Shown: positions 1 through 8,330, numbered from the stretch's first letter. The stretch: 64,000 nt of DNA from Nocardiopsis sp. FR4 (GCF_009830945.1 NZ_VWVV01000035.1:1-64000); one strand, 5' to 3'. The notes: a model not told the origin generated them from the letters alone. Program-made: numbers and translations.

Positions 1-136
1 GCGGGAGCGGTACCGGCAGATCGTCCGGTGGAGGTCGCCCGAGACCGGGGGGCACTTCCCCTCGCTGGAGGTTCCCGAGTACTTCGTCGAGGACCTGCGC
101 GAGGGCCTCTCGGCTGTGCTGGCCGCTCGTCGGTGA
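1..136 (+). CDS. Epoxide hydrolase, C-terminal end (partial)
   Basis: Only the last 44 codons are in the window, read from base 2 to the TGA at 134-136. The peptide contains GGHFPSLEVPEYF followed by VEDLREGL. This matches the end of alpha/beta-hydrolase-fold epoxide hydrolases, where the histidine of GGHFPALE is the catalytic-triad base and the final helix packs on the core. The gene begins upstream of the window, so length, start and operon context cannot be judged. A very strong hairpin follows 57 bases after the stop. Family assignment rests on the GGHF(P)xLE motif; a haloalkane dehalogenase-like member is the main alternative. Confidence 0.7.
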   Translation, partial: RERYRQIVRWRSPETGGHFPSLEVPEYFVEDLREGLSAVLAARR

Positions 137-192
137 AGGCGGCTCGGCGACCCGGTCCTCCCCTGGGACACCCCAACGTCGGTGGCGGAGGA

Positions 193-239
193 CCGGGCCG
201 AGCCCGCCCCGGGACCGGGCCGGGGCGGGCTCGGCCCGG
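193..239 (+). terminator. Strong GC-rich hairpin after the epoxide hydrolase gene
   Basis: Bases 193-212 and 220-239 are perfect inverted copies (20-bp stem) around a 7-base loop. There is no T-run, as is usual for actinobacterial terminators. It lies 57 bases after the stop codon. The rest of the 137-560 interval holds no convincing gene. Confidence 0.8.
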
Positions 240-471
240 GCGGACGACCACCGCGCCGCCCCGGTCCGCTTGGGAGTACGGCGCCACAGGCAGGCCCCGC
301 GGGGGGCGGCTGCCGGGCCCGACGGTTCACCGGACCAGGTCGGCGTGTGGACGCTCGGCGCAGGCCGGGCGGCCTCCGGCCCGGTGGGGCGGGGACGGCG
401 TACGCTTCGACGGCGTCAGCGGACCGCCGCTCTCCGGCGGCGGATTCACGGACACACACCGCAAAGCCAGT

Positions 472-501
472 CACTCTTTGTGATTTTACGGCCACTCTTT
501 G
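472..501 (+). promoter_or_regulatory. Direct repeat CACTCTTTG x2, 21-bp phase
   Basis: CACTCTTTG occurs at 472-480 and again at 493-501, a spacing of 21 bp or two helical turns. The block is markedly less GC-rich than its surroundings and lies 60-90 bases before the start of the secreted beta-propeller gene. A dimeric activator site or part of the promoter is the likely meaning; no known regulator is recognised. Confidence 0.4.
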
Positions 502-560
502 CAAGAATACGGTCGACACCAGGCCCCGGGCCCCGGCCGTACGACCAAGGAGAGTCCTCC

Positions 561-1829
561 GTGAATTCCACCCGTCCGTTCCTCGCCCTCGTGGGCGCGT
601 TCCTCCTGATGCCCACCGGCACCGCCGCAGCGGCACCGGCCGCGCCACCCGTCGACCACGCGCGCGTGGTGAGCGAGAAGCCCGCGCCGTGGACCCCGCA
701 CGTCCTGGACGGGACGGTCAAGGACATCCTGCTCATCGGGGACACCGTGGTGGTCGCCGGGAAGTTCAACCAGGTGGCCGAGGCCGACGGGGGCCGCGCC
801 CGCGACATACGCAACCTGTTCGCGTTCGAGCACGGCACCGGTCGGCTGCTGCGCGGCTTCGAGCCGCGCGTGGACGGCACCGTCACCTCCCTGGCCGAGG
901 GCCCGGAGGGGACGGTGATCGCGGGCGGCGAGTTCCAGACCGTCAACGGCAGGCCGTCCCGGGGGCTGACCCGCCTGTCGCTGCGCGACGGCCGGGCGGT
1001 GCCGGAGTTCCGCGCCGCCCTCGACGGCGGCCACGCCACCCGGATCGCCGGGGACGGCGACAACCTCTACGTCGGCGGCACCTTCTCCGGGGTCAACGGG
1101 GGCGGGCAGGCCGCTCTGGCCCGCCTCGACGCCCGCACCGGGAAGGTGGACCCGGGCTTCGCGCCGCGCGTGTCCGAGCCCCGCCGGGGCGCCCTCAAGG
1201 TCCAGGACATGGCGCTGAGCCCGGACGGGCGGCGGCTGGTGGTCAACGGCACGTTCACGAAGGTGAACGGCAAGGACCGCTACCAGATCGCCATGCTCGA
1301 CACCGCCGGCGGCACGCCCACGGCGTGGTCCACCAGGGCCTACGAGCCGGAGTGCGACTACTCCCGGATCCACACCTACATGCGGCAGATGGCCTTCGCC
1401 CCGGACGGCTCCTACTTCGCCGTGGTGACCGCGGGCGGCCCCGAGGTCAAGCCGGGCCTGTGCAAGTCCGTGTCCCGCTTCGAGAACACCGACGCGCCCG
1501 GTATGGAGCCCACCTGGAGCAACAAGACCGGCGGCGACTCGCTGTACGCGGTGGAGGTCACCTCCCAAGCGGTGTACGTGGGCGGGCACCAGCGCTGGAT
1601 GGACAACCCCGAGGGCGCGCTCAACCCCGGACCCGGGTCGGTGGCCCGGGAGGGCATCGCCGCCGTGGACCCGCGCACCGGCAAGGCCCTGGAGTGGAAC
1701 CCCGGACGCACGCGCGGGCACGGCGTGGAGGCGCTGCACGCCACCTCCGACGGGCTCTACGTGGGCAGCGACACCGACCGGCTCGCCGGGGAGTACCACG
1801 CCCGCCTGGGGATGTTCCCGCTGTCCTGA
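561..1829 (+). CDS. Secreted beta-propeller protein
   Basis: A 422-residue exported protein. The GTG start is chosen because AAGGAGAG lies 6-13 bases upstream and the next residues form a classic signal peptide (basic residue, hydrophobic stretch LALVGAFLLM, Ala-rich cleavage region near residue 24). The body repeats a blade-like unit of the form GGxFxxVNG...LARLDxxTGxVDPGF, for example around residues 115-205, with further copies before and after. Such units build beta-propellers of the WD40/delta-60 type and usually bind ligands or proteins outside the cell. No catalytic motif is visible and the partner is unknown. It is monocistronic: a strong terminator precedes it and the next gene is convergent. 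Confidence 0.7.
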   Translation: MNSTRPFLALVGAFLLMPTGTAAAAPAAPPVDHARVVSEKPAPWTPHVLDGTVKDILLIGDTVVVAGKFNQVAEADGGRARDIRNLFAFEHGTGRLLRGFEPRVDGTVTSLAEGPEGTVIAGGEFQTVNGRPSRGLTRLSLRDGRAVPEFRAALDGGHATRIAGDGDNLYVGGTFSGVNGGGQAALARLDARTGKVDPGFAPRVSEPRRGALKVQDMALSPDGRRLVVNGTFTKVNGKDRYQIAMLDTAGGTPTAWSTRAYEPECDYSRIHTYMRQMAFAPDGSYFAVVTAGGPEVKPGLCKSVSRFENTDAPGMEPTWSNKTGGDSLYAVEVTSQAVYVGGHQRWMDNPEGALNPGPGSVAREGIAAVDPRTGKALEWNPGRTRGHGVEALHATSDGLYVGSDTDRLAGEYHARLGMFPLS

Positions 1830-1832
1830 CCC

Positions 1833-2261
1833 TCAGACCGCGGCCCCGCGGCCGCCGCGCACCGGCGCGTCCACCCGGTGGAGGAGTTGGTGGACGCGCT
1901 GGTGCGGGATGCCGACGATGTCCGCCATCTGCCCCGGGGACAGGCCCGCGTCACGCAGGGACTCCAGGATCCGGTCCCGGGTCCTGTCCCGCTCGCGCTG
2001 GGACGCGCGGAACCGCTCCTCCGCCGCCAGGTAGAGGAGGAGTTCCTCTGTGACGTCCCGGCCCCCGAGCTCGTAGCGCCAGGTGATCGTGAAGTCCTCG
2101 GGGTCGCTGTCGGTCAGGTCGGCGATGGCCTCGGGGACCTCGTCCCTGAGCTCGGAGAGGTGCCTGTGGTCGGCGAGCCCGGCGGCGTGCCTCGGCAGAC
2201 CGTCGACGGCGACGGACCACAGGCCCTCGTCCCAGACCACGGTCACGGTGTATTCGGTCAT
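1833..2261 (-). CDS. Small DNA-binding protein with C-terminal HTH
   Basis: A 142-residue protein. The first 70 residues (MTEYTVTVVWDEGLWSV...) resemble the HicB/type II antitoxin-like alpha/beta fold. A long charged helix (about 80-100) follows, then a helix-turn-helix with LSPGQMADIVGIPHQRVHQLL at about 107-127, of the kind seen in actinobacterial sigma-like or antitoxin HTHs. The ATG is preceded by GGGAGG. No toxin gene of HicA type is beside it. It is divergent from the HTH-MFS pair, and the gap between them carries a phased tandem repeat. A solitary HicB-like regulator is my best guess; the target is unknown. Confidence 0.6.
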   Translation of the reverse strand: MTEYTVTVVWDEGLWSVAVDGLPRHAAGLADHRHLSELRDEVPEAIADLTDSDPEDFTITWRYELGGRDVTEELLLYLAAEERFRASQRERDRTRDRILESLRDAGLSPGQMADIVGIPHQRVHQLLHRVDAPVRGGRGAAV

Positions 2262-2364
2262 CACGTCCTCCCGTTGCTCTCCGGTTCGACGAATACCATG
2301 CGGGCCCCCGTCACCTGTGCCTTTTCCGCTTTTCGGTATCCCGTCGCGACACCGTGTCCGCATA

Positions 2365-2412
2365 TGGCCAAGAATGGTTGGCCAAGACTCCTTGGCCAAG
2401 GAATTTTGGTTA
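2365..2412. promoter_or_regulatory. Three (and a half) 14-bp tandem repeats, probable operator
   Basis: TGGCCAAG starts at 2365, 2379 and 2393, an exact 14-bp period, with a degenerate fourth unit TGGTTA at 2407. Two copies extend to the palindrome TTGGCCAA. The array fills the gap between two divergent HTH genes and ends 15 bases before the start at 2427. A regulator that oligomerises along DNA is the natural reading. Confidence 0.6.
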
Positions 2413-2426
2413 TTTACCGTAACGGC

Positions 2427-3035
2427 ATGAGCGACAGCACCCCCCGCCTTCCCGACCCCTTCGCCCGGGCCACGACCCTCGACGCCCGCTCCCTGCGCGG
2501 GCTGGCCCACCCCCTGCGCGTACGCATCCTCACCCTGCTCCAGGACCGCGGCCCCGCCACCGGCAAGACCGTCGCGGAGTGGGTCGGCGCCTCCTCGGCC
2601 TCGGCCAGCTACCACCTGAGGCAGTTGGAGACCCACGGGTTCATCGAGGAGGACCCCGACCTCGGCACCTCCCGGGAGCGCTGGTGGCGGGCCCGGCATG
2701 AGGGCTTCCGCTTCCCCGAGCACCTGGACACCGACGAACCCGAGCTGAGCACCGCCGTGCGCCTGGCGCTGGCCGCCAGCTGGAGCGAGGAGCTGGCCGC
2801 CGCCGTCGACCTGTGGGCGGCCCAGCCCGAGGGCTGGCGTGAGGCCCAGGTGATGTCCGGGCGGCGCACCCGGCTCACCCTGGAGGAGCTCGCCGAGTTC
2901 CGACGGGAGGTCCGCGCGCTCTTCGACCGCTACACGCGCGAGACCGGCGCCCCCGGCAGCCGCCCGGTGCACATCCAGTTCGCCGCCTTCCCCGACCCCG
3001 GGGAGCACGGTGCTGACGCGGGGGACGCCACGTGA
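2427..3035 (+). CDS. ArsR-like winged-helix transcriptional regulator
   Basis: A 202-residue protein with an N-terminal winged helix. LAHPLRVRILTLLQDRGPATG (about 26-46) and SSASASYHLRQLETHGFIEED (about 56-76) are the typical ArsR/HTH_20 helix and recognition-helix motifs, followed by an RWWRA turn and a C-terminal helical domain of about 120 residues. There is no metal-binding cysteine motif, so it is of the non-metal type usually paired with MFS exporters. Its TGA overlaps the GTG of the MFS gene (GTGA), so the two are co-translated. The 14-bp repeat array immediately upstream is probably its operator, giving autoregulation and control of the exporter. Confidence 0.85.
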   Translation: MSDSTPRLPDPFARATTLDARSLRGLAHPLRVRILTLLQDRGPATGKTVAEWVGASSASASYHLRQLETHGFIEEDPDLGTSRERWWRARHEGFRFPEHLDTDEPELSTAVRLALAASWSEELAAAVDLWAAQPEGWREAQVMSGRRTRLTLEELAEFRREVRALFDRYTRETGAPGSRPVHIQFAAFPDPGEHGADAGDAT

Positions 3036-4279
3036 GGGGCCTGGCAGGCCTGCTCACCGCCCAGACCCTCTGCTACACCGCCACCCGGGTGGCCATGATC
3101 GCCATCCCCTGGTTCGTGCTGGAGAGCACCGGAAGCCCCACCGCCATGGGCGTGGTGGCCCTCTGCGAGATCGGCTCCTACACCCTGGCCCGGCTGCTGG
3201 CCGGCCCCGTGCTCGACCGGATCGGCCAGCGCGCGGTGAGCGTACGCGCCGACCTGGTCGCGGCGGGGGCGGTGGCGTGCGTACCGGTCCTGCACACGGC
3301 CGGGCTGCTCCCCCTCCCGGTGCTCCTGGTCCTGGTCACCGTGATCGGCCTGGCCACGGGCCCGGCCGAGGCGGCCAAGGTGTCCCTGGCCCCGGCCGTG
3401 GCCGAGCGCGGCGGTCTGCGGATGGAGCGGGTCACCGGGCTCACCGGGACCGTGGACCGGCTCTCCATGACGGTGGGGCCGTTCGCCGCGGGCGGGTTCG
3501 TGTCCCTGGCGGGCGAACTGCCCGCCCTGTACGCCAACGCCGCCCTGCTCCTGGCCGCGGCGGGGGTGCTGGCCGCCACCCAGCCCGCGGACCGCCCGGA
3601 CCCGGCGGGAGACCCCGAGGCGGAGGCGGGCTACCTGGCCCGGCTGCGCACCGGGTGGCGGGTGGTCTGGCACGACCCCACGCTGCGGGCGCTGGTGGTC
3701 GTGCTGGCGGTGACCAACATGATCGACATGTCCGTGACCTCGGTGCTGCTGCCGGTGTGGGTCAGGGAGAACGGCATGGGCCCGGCGGTGGTCGGCGCGG
3801 TCGGCGGCGTGCTCGGGGCCGCCTCCGTGGCCGGCTCGCTGGCGGCCGCGGCCGTGGGGCACCTGCTGCCCCGGCGGGCGGTGTTCCTCGTCGCGCTGGT
3901 GGTGGCCGGACCGCCCCGCCTGCTGGTGCTGGCGCTGGACGTTCCGCTGTGGGCGGTGCTGGTGGTGTGGGGTGTCTCGGGGCTGGGCGGCGGCGTGCTC
4001 AACCCGATCCTGGGCGCGGTGCTGTTCGAGCGCCTGCCCCGCCGCGCCGTGGGGCGCGGTACCGCGATGATCGGCGCGCTGGCCCGGCTTGCGGCCCCGC
4101 TCGGCGCGCCCGTGGCGGGGGCGGCGGTCGTGCTGGCAGGAGTGGCGCCGGTGCTCGTGGCCTGCGCGGCCGTCTACCTGGTCGCGGCCCTGGCCCCGGT
4201 GGTGGGCAGAGCCGCGCCGGGGCTCTCGGCCCCGGGCCCCGGCCGGGTCCGGGCCCCCGGGCAGGGCCCGCCGGGGTGA
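3032..4279 (+). CDS. MFS transporter
   Basis: A 415-residue polytopic membrane protein with about 12 hydrophobic segments. The N-terminus runs LLTAQTLCYTATRVAMIAIPWFVLE, and a loop with RIGQRAVSV after helix 2 is the degenerate motif A of the major facilitator superfamily. A central hydrophilic loop near residues 190-215 separates the two six-helix halves. This pattern fits MFS_3-type drug or metabolite exporters in the plasma membrane driven by proton exchange. The substrate cannot be read from sequence. The GTG start overlaps the stop of the winged-helix regulator, which implies regulator-controlled export. Confidence 0.85.
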   Translation: MRGLAGLLTAQTLCYTATRVAMIAIPWFVLESTGSPTAMGVVALCEIGSYTLARLLAGPVLDRIGQRAVSVRADLVAAGAVACVPVLHTAGLLPLPVLLVLVTVIGLATGPAEAAKVSLAPAVAERGGLRMERVTGLTGTVDRLSMTVGPFAAGGFVSLAGELPALYANAALLLAAAGVLAATQPADRPDPAGDPEAEAGYLARLRTGWRVVWHDPTLRALVVVLAVTNMIDMSVTSVLLPVWVRENGMGPAVVGAVGGVLGAASVAGSLAAAAVGHLLPRRAVFLVALVVAGPPRLLVLALDVPLWAVLVVWGVSGLGGGVLNPILGAVLFERLPRRAVGRGTAMIGALARLAAPLGAPVAGAAVVLAGVAPVLVACAAVYLVAALAPVVGRAAPGLSAPGPGRVRAPGQGPPG

Positions 4280-4297
4280 CCGGGCCGGCCGGTCCGC

Positions 4298-4633
4298 TCA
4301 GGACTCGCGGGCCGCCGGGGCCTCATCGCCAGCGTCCCGGCCGTCGGCGGCCGACGGGGCGGCGGGGGCCTCCTCCTGGAGGCCGTCCTCCCGTGCGGCC
4401 CCGCCGGAGAGGCGGTCGCCCACGTTGGCGCCGCGGCGGCTCTCGATCCGCCGCACGGCGCTGGTGGAGATCTGGTCCCGCAGCGTGGACAGCAGGACGT
4501 AGGAGGCCAGTCCGCTGATCAGCCAGGCGAGGATGAGCGCGATCCACTCACGGGCGCCGAAAAGGTAGACCACTCCGAAGGCCGCCGCGAACAGGCCCAG
4601 GCGGGCGACGGTGTAGGTCAGCAAGCTACGCAT
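4298..4633 (-). CDS. DUF4229-type small membrane protein
   Basis: A 111-residue protein with two transmembrane segments at about 5-25 and 30-50, followed by RDQISTSAVRRIE and a disordered, acidic and Ala-rich tail. This is the layout of the actinobacterial DUF4229 family, whose function is unknown. The ATG at 4633 starts the MRSLLTYTVARLG helix. The gene is convergent with the MFS gene, with only 18 bases between stops. It is usually found near menaquinone and cytochrome genes in relatives, but nothing here fixes a role. Confidence 0.7.
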   Translation of the reverse strand: MRSLLTYTVARLGLFAAAFGVVYLFGAREWIALILAWLISGLASYVLLSTLRDQISTSAVRRIESRRGANVGDRLSGGAAREDGLQEEAPAAPSAADGRDAGDEAPAARES

Positions 4634-5058
4634 CCAAAAGCCTCACAACAGACGTTTACCTGGACTAGATTGGTCGCCATGCCCACCGGCGACGCGCAGG
4701 CGACCGGTCCGCGACCGTGGTCCGTGGCGCCTCCGACCCCTGCACGGGGTCGGGCGGGTGGGTCTCGCATGTCCTTGTCTCCAGGTTAAGGGCGTGCCCG
4801 GTGCACCGGGCGGCGGGGCGGTGTGTCGCCCTCCGCACAGGCGGTCGGAACGTATACGGACCCGATTCACAGCGTCATGGGATGTTTCCAATCCCGACAG
4901 CAGGGCCCGAACATCACGTTCCGGTCACATATCCCGTACTCCTCCCCCCAACACCGCAATTTCTCCGAAAACTAGGGAGGAAACGGACCAACTCGTGCAC
5001 ACTAGGGGATCAAACGCCCGCCGCCCCCGCAGTCCGAGGCGGGCATGATTGGGGGAAT
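4634..5058. other. Intergenic region upstream of bldC
   Basis: About 425 bases separate the divergent DUF4229 gene and bldC. I see no convincing reading frame. The last 130 bases are relatively AT-rich with A-rich tracts (around 4960-5015), as expected of a promoter and leader for bldC, but no hexamer pair is clear enough to call. Confidence 0.4.
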
Positions 5059-5259
5059 GTGAAGGTGGAACGAGCAAGCGAACGCCTGTTGACCCCCGGG
5101 GAAGTGGCATCACTCTTCCGGGTTGATCCCAAGACCGTGACCCGCTGGGCCGCCTCCGGGCGGATCAGCAGCATCCGGACCCCGGGCGGCCACCGCCGCT
5201 TCAGAGAGTCCGAGGTGCGCGCGCTCCTGCTCGGGGAACCGAGCGAGAGCACCCCCTGA
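5059..5259 (+). CDS. bldC: BldC-family developmental DNA-binding protein
   Basis: A 66-residue MerR-like winged-helix protein that is nearly all DNA-binding domain. LLTPGEVASLFRVDPKTVTRW, then a short wing, then SIRTPGGHRRFRESEVRALL match Streptomyces BldC (68 residues) along the whole length. BldC binds arrays of direct repeats head to tail and times development and secondary metabolism. The GTG at 5059 was chosen because it gives the family length and a run of five Gs lies just upstream; a second GTG two codons later is possible. It is monocistronic. In this lineage its targets can only be inferred from homology. Confidence 0.92.
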   Translation: MKVERASERLLTPGEVASLFRVDPKTVTRWAASGRISSIRTPGGHRRFRESEVRALLLGEPSESTP

Positions 5260-5408
5260 ACGAAGGCCTCTCCGAGAGCGGGTATACCCGGGGTACGCCT
5301 GTATCCCCTGGCCGCTCCGTCCACGGTGTGAGCGCTCCGAGGGCCTCCCGCGGCCCTGGGCAGGTGTGCCGACCGTGAGGAGTGGACAGCAAGAGTTAGG
5401 CTGGAACC

Positions 5409-5762
5409 ATGGTGTGGCTTGGTGGCCTGATCACGCTCGTATCGATCGTTCTCTGGGTGTACGCGTTCTTCGATGCGCTCACCACCCCGTCCGCTGAGGT
5501 GCGCAACCTGCCGAAGGTCTTGTGGGTGGTGGTCATCGCGCTGTTCATGCCGGTCGGTTCGATCCTGTGGCTCTTCCTCGGCCGCCCGCGCCAGGACGCC
5601 GTCGCCGGGAGCGCGCCCTCCCCGGCAGCGGGCCTCTCCTCGGCCGACGACCTCGACCCGTCCGACTTCGCAAAACCCTCGGGGAGCACGCATCCGCTGG
5701 GGCCGGATGACGACCCCGAGTTCCTCAGACGGCTCAACCGCCGCATCGACCCGGACGAGTGA
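5409..5762 (+). CDS. PLDc_N-domain membrane protein
   Basis: A 117-residue protein with two membrane segments (about 4-24 and 38-58). The connecting and flanking residues RNLPKVLWVVVIALFMPVGSILWLF, with the LFLGRPR ending, are the signature of the PLDc_N domain, which elsewhere anchors phospholipase D-like cardiolipin synthases. Here no catalytic PLD domain follows, only a disordered acidic tail rich in D, P and S. Free-standing versions are common in actinobacteria and their role is unknown. It stands 149 bases after bldC, with a terminator just behind it. Confidence 0.8.
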   Translation: MVWLGGLITLVSIVLWVYAFFDALTTPSAEVRNLPKVLWVVVIALFMPVGSILWLFLGRPRQDAVAGSAPSPAAGLSSADDLDPSDFAKPSGSTHPLGPDDDPEFLRRLNRRIDPDE

Positions 5763-5797
5763 TCGCGACGACGCACTGACAGACTGAGCTGACGACG

Positions 5798-5829
5798 GTG
5801 GGGCCGCGCCCGAAAGGGCGCGGCCCCAC
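5798..5829. terminator. GAAA-tetraloop terminator hairpin
   Basis: A perfect 14-bp stem (5798-5811 with 5816-5829) closes a GAAA tetraloop. It sits 36 bases after the PLDc_N gene and 58 bases beyond the stop of the convergent pectate lyase gene, so it probably serves both. Confidence 0.85.
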
Positions 5830-5886
5830 CGCTGTCCGCCCCCGGCCTGCTCGCGACCGGGCCGAAGCGAAGCGCGAGTCCCGAGG

Positions 5887-7170
5887 TTACAGGTGCCCGG
5901 CGCCCGTCCTACGGGGCAGGCCGCGCAGCGCGTGCACCGGCTGCACCTTCCCGGCGTACTCCGGGGTCCAGGTCTGCTCGGTCCCCAGGGCCTTGTCGGG
6001 GTTGGCGTCGTTGTAGGCCTGGACGAGGTCGACGAAGCCCAGGCGCCCGCGGCCCTCGTGCAGCACCGCGTTGCCGTGCCCCGCGACGTCGGTGCCGCCC
6101 CAGTTCTCGATGATCTGCTCGGCGCCGATGCCGTCGCGCAGGTCGAACAGGTTGTTCTCCACGTACAGGTGCGACTCCTTGCCCGCGCCCAGGCTGTACT
6201 GGTACAGGTCCCCGGCCAGCGTGTAGTAGTTGTTGTACACGTGAACCTGACCGAAGCGCAGGCGCGGCGCGCGCTGGCCCAGACCGTCGAAGTGGTTGTG
6301 GTGGAAGGTCGTGCGCAGCTTGCCGCGGTCGGTGGTCCGGCTGTTGCTGTTGCCGATGAGGATGGCCTTGTCGCGGCCGTCGAAGTGGTTGTACGACACT
6401 GTCACCAGGTCGGCCTCGCGCACGATGTCGAGCAGGCCGTCGTGCACCTCGTACTTGCGCCCGAAGTACTCCGGCAGCTCGGCGCCCGGGTTGTCGCCGT
6501 CGTCGAAGGTGTTGTGGTCGATCCAGACGTTGGTGGAACCCGAGACCTCCAGCTGGTCGTACTCGGAGTTCCAGTTGCCGCTGCCGCTGTCGTTCGGGTC
6601 CCAGCCGGGGAAGCAGTCGTGCGCGTCGGAGAAGGTCAGGTTGCGGAGGATGACGTTCTCGACGTCGGTGACCCGCAGGTGCATGCCGGTCAGCTCGGCG
6701 TCGTCCCCGGCGCCCACGATGGTGGTGTTCGAGCCGACGTTCACCCGGACCCGCTCGGCCTGCACCCGGTAGGACGCCTCGCGGGCCTCCTCCAGCGGGC
6801 CGCTGGGGTCCTTCCAACCCCACACCTCGGGGTCGTAGGCGGCCAGGTAGTCCTCCAGGGTGTAGCCGTCCACCGCGTAGTCCTCGCAGGACAGGGGGGT
6901 GCCGTCCGGCGCCGTGTTGGCGTCGATCAGGCCCTCCACGTAGACGATCTTGGGCTGGTCACCGCGTACCGCCTGGCGGAACTCCTCGGCGGTGGAGACG
7001 CGGAAGACGCTTTCCGCGGCGGCCTGCGAGCCTCCGGTGGTGCCGGCACCGGCCGAGCCCCAGCCGTCGCCCTCCGCCAGAACCTGCCTGCCGATGTCGG
7101 GGGCGGCCTGGACGGGTGCCACGGCGGTCATCACCAACACCGCGCTCAGAGGAAGTGCGAGCTTGCGCAT
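5887..7170 (-). CDS. Secreted pectate lyase (polysaccharide lyase family 1)
   Basis: A 427-residue exported enzyme. The ATG at 7170 follows GGAGAAG and begins MRKLALPLSAVLVMTAVAPVQA, a clear Sec signal peptide. The mature part shows the parallel beta-helix ladder of PL1 lyases: NTTIVGAG, then VENVILRNLTF, the calcium-site aspartates in WIDHNTF, VSYNHF, and the catalytic-arginine region APRLRFGQVHVYNNYY. These enzymes cleave alpha-1,4-polygalacturonate by beta-elimination and need calcium. It is divergent from a LacI-family regulator, and a perfect LacI-type operator lies 25 bases before its start, so substrate-induced expression is likely. Confidence 0.93.
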   Translation of the reverse strand: MRKLALPLSAVLVMTAVAPVQAAPDIGRQVLAEGDGWGSAGAGTTGGSQAAAESVFRVSTAEEFRQAVRGDQPKIVYVEGLIDANTAPDGTPLSCEDYAVDGYTLEDYLAAYDPEVWGWKDPSGPLEEAREASYRVQAERVRVNVGSNTTIVGAGDDAELTGMHLRVTDVENVILRNLTFSDAHDCFPGWDPNDSGSGNWNSEYDQLEVSGSTNVWIDHNTFDDGDNPGAELPEYFGRKYEVHDGLLDIVREADLVTVSYNHFDGRDKAILIGNSNSRTTDRGKLRTTFHHNHFDGLGQRAPRLRFGQVHVYNNYYTLAGDLYQYSLGAGKESHLYVENNLFDLRDGIGAEQIIENWGGTDVAGHGNAVLHEGRGRLGFVDLVQAYNDANPDKALGTEQTWTPEYAGKVQPVHALRGLPRRTGAGHL

Positions 7171-7194
7171 GGTTCTTCTCCTCAGGGGGGAATT

Positions 7195-7208
7195 TGCAAA
7201 CGGTTGCA
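7195..7208. promoter_or_regulatory. LacI-family operator before the pectate lyase gene
   Basis: TGCAA-ACGG-TTGCA is an inverted repeat with 5-bp arms and a central CG, the classic LacI/GalR operator form. It lies between a TTGACG hexamer (minus strand, about 7235-7240) and the lyase start, so the bound repressor would block transcription. The LacI gene next door is the likely binder. Confidence 0.7.
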
Positions 7209-7355
7209 TGAACATCTCTTATCGCCCGTGTTTCCGTCAACCCCTTGACCCGGGAAAACTGCGGAAAACCGGGCACCAACCACCAAAGCACGCAGTGGCC
7301 AACCACAACCGATTGCCGTTAGTCTCTGTCCATACCAACGCAAAGGAGGCCACGG

Positions 7356-8330
7356 GTGGCCGTGACCATCAAGGACGTCGCCCACGCGAGCGGCGTCCAC
7401 GTCTCCACCGTCTCCCGGACCTTCTCCGCCGCGCACCTGGTCAACGCCGAGACCCGCGCCCGCGTGCTCGCCGCCGCCCACCAGCTCGGCTACCGGCCCA
7501 ACCGGGCCGCCCGCGCCCTGTCCACGCGCCGCACCGGCAACCTGGGGCTGATCGTCGCCGACATCGCCAACCCCTTCTTCCCGCCGCTGATCAAGGCGGC
7601 CCAGGCGCACGCCCGCGCGAGCGACCACCACGTCTTCGTCGCCGACACCGACGAGCAGGCCCGTGTGGAGGAGGAGCTGATCCGCTCCATGGCCACCCAG
7701 GTCGACGGTGCCCTGCTGGTCGCGTCCCGCCTGAGCAACCGCGTGATCAACGAACTCAGCGCCGACGTCCCCTTCGTCGTCGTCAACCGCCGCCCCCCGG
7801 GCCTGCCCGCCGTCCTGATGGACGTGGCCTCCGGAGCCCGCCAGGCGGTGGAGCACCTCGCCGGCCTCGGGCACCGCGAGGTCGCCCTGCTCTCCGGCCC
7901 CCGCGCCTCCTGGACCAACCAGAACCTGGAGCGCGCCGCCGCCGAGGAGGCCGAGCGGCACGGAGTGCGCCTGCACCGCCTGGGCCCCAACCAGCCCACC
8001 GAGGAGGGCGGGGCCGCCGCCGCGCCGGACCTGCTCGCCACCGGGGCCACCGCCGCCCTGGCCTACAACGACCTGGTCGCCCTCGGCCTGGTGGGGGAGC
8101 TGCGCTCGCGCGGCCTGGCCGTGCCGGACGACCTCAGCGTGGTGGGCGTGGACAACACCGACACCGCCCGCCACTGCGACCTCACCACGGTCGACATGCC
8201 CACCGCCGCCGCCGGGCGGGCCGCCATCGACCTCCTGCTGCGCCGGATCACCAGCGGGGACGCCCCGGGCACCGTCACCCTGGACACCCGGCTGATCGTG
8301 CGCGGGTCCACCGCTCCCCCCGCGGGCTGA
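7356..8330 (+). CDS. LacI-family transcriptional regulator
   Basis: A 324-residue repressor. Residues 1-55 form the LacI headpiece (VTIKDVAHASGVHVSTVSRTF, then RVLAAAHQLGYRPN as the hinge helix). Residues 60-320 are a periplasmic-binding-protein-like sugar-sensing domain (GLIVADIANPFF, DGALLVASR, VVGVDN). GTG at 7356 is preceded by AAAGGAGG at good spacing. It is divergent from the pectate lyase gene, whose upstream TGCAAACGGTTGCA site fits this family, so control of pectin degradation by pectin-derived sugars is the likely role. The ligand is inferred from context only. Confidence 0.92.
   Translation: MAVTIKDVAHASGVHVSTVSRTFSAAHLVNAETRARVLAAAHQLGYRPNRAARALSTRRTGNLGLIVADIANPFFPPLIKAAQAHARASDHHVFVADTDEQARVEEELIRSMATQVDGALLVASRLSNRVINELSADVPFVVVNRRPPGLPAVLMDVASGARQAVEHLAGLGHREVALLSGPRASWTNQNLERAAAEEAERHGVRLHRLGPNQPTEEGGAAAAPDLLATGATAALAYNDLVALGLVGELRSRGLAVPDDLSVVGVDNTDTARHCDLTTVDMPTAAAGRAAIDLLLRRITSGDAPGTVTLDTRLIVRGSTAPPAG

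Noticed and set aside
182..2053. 620-codon frame over the first two genes
   Set aside because: Arg/Pro-rich shadow of the beta-propeller gene at 561-1829, which has a signal peptide and a good ribosome binding site.
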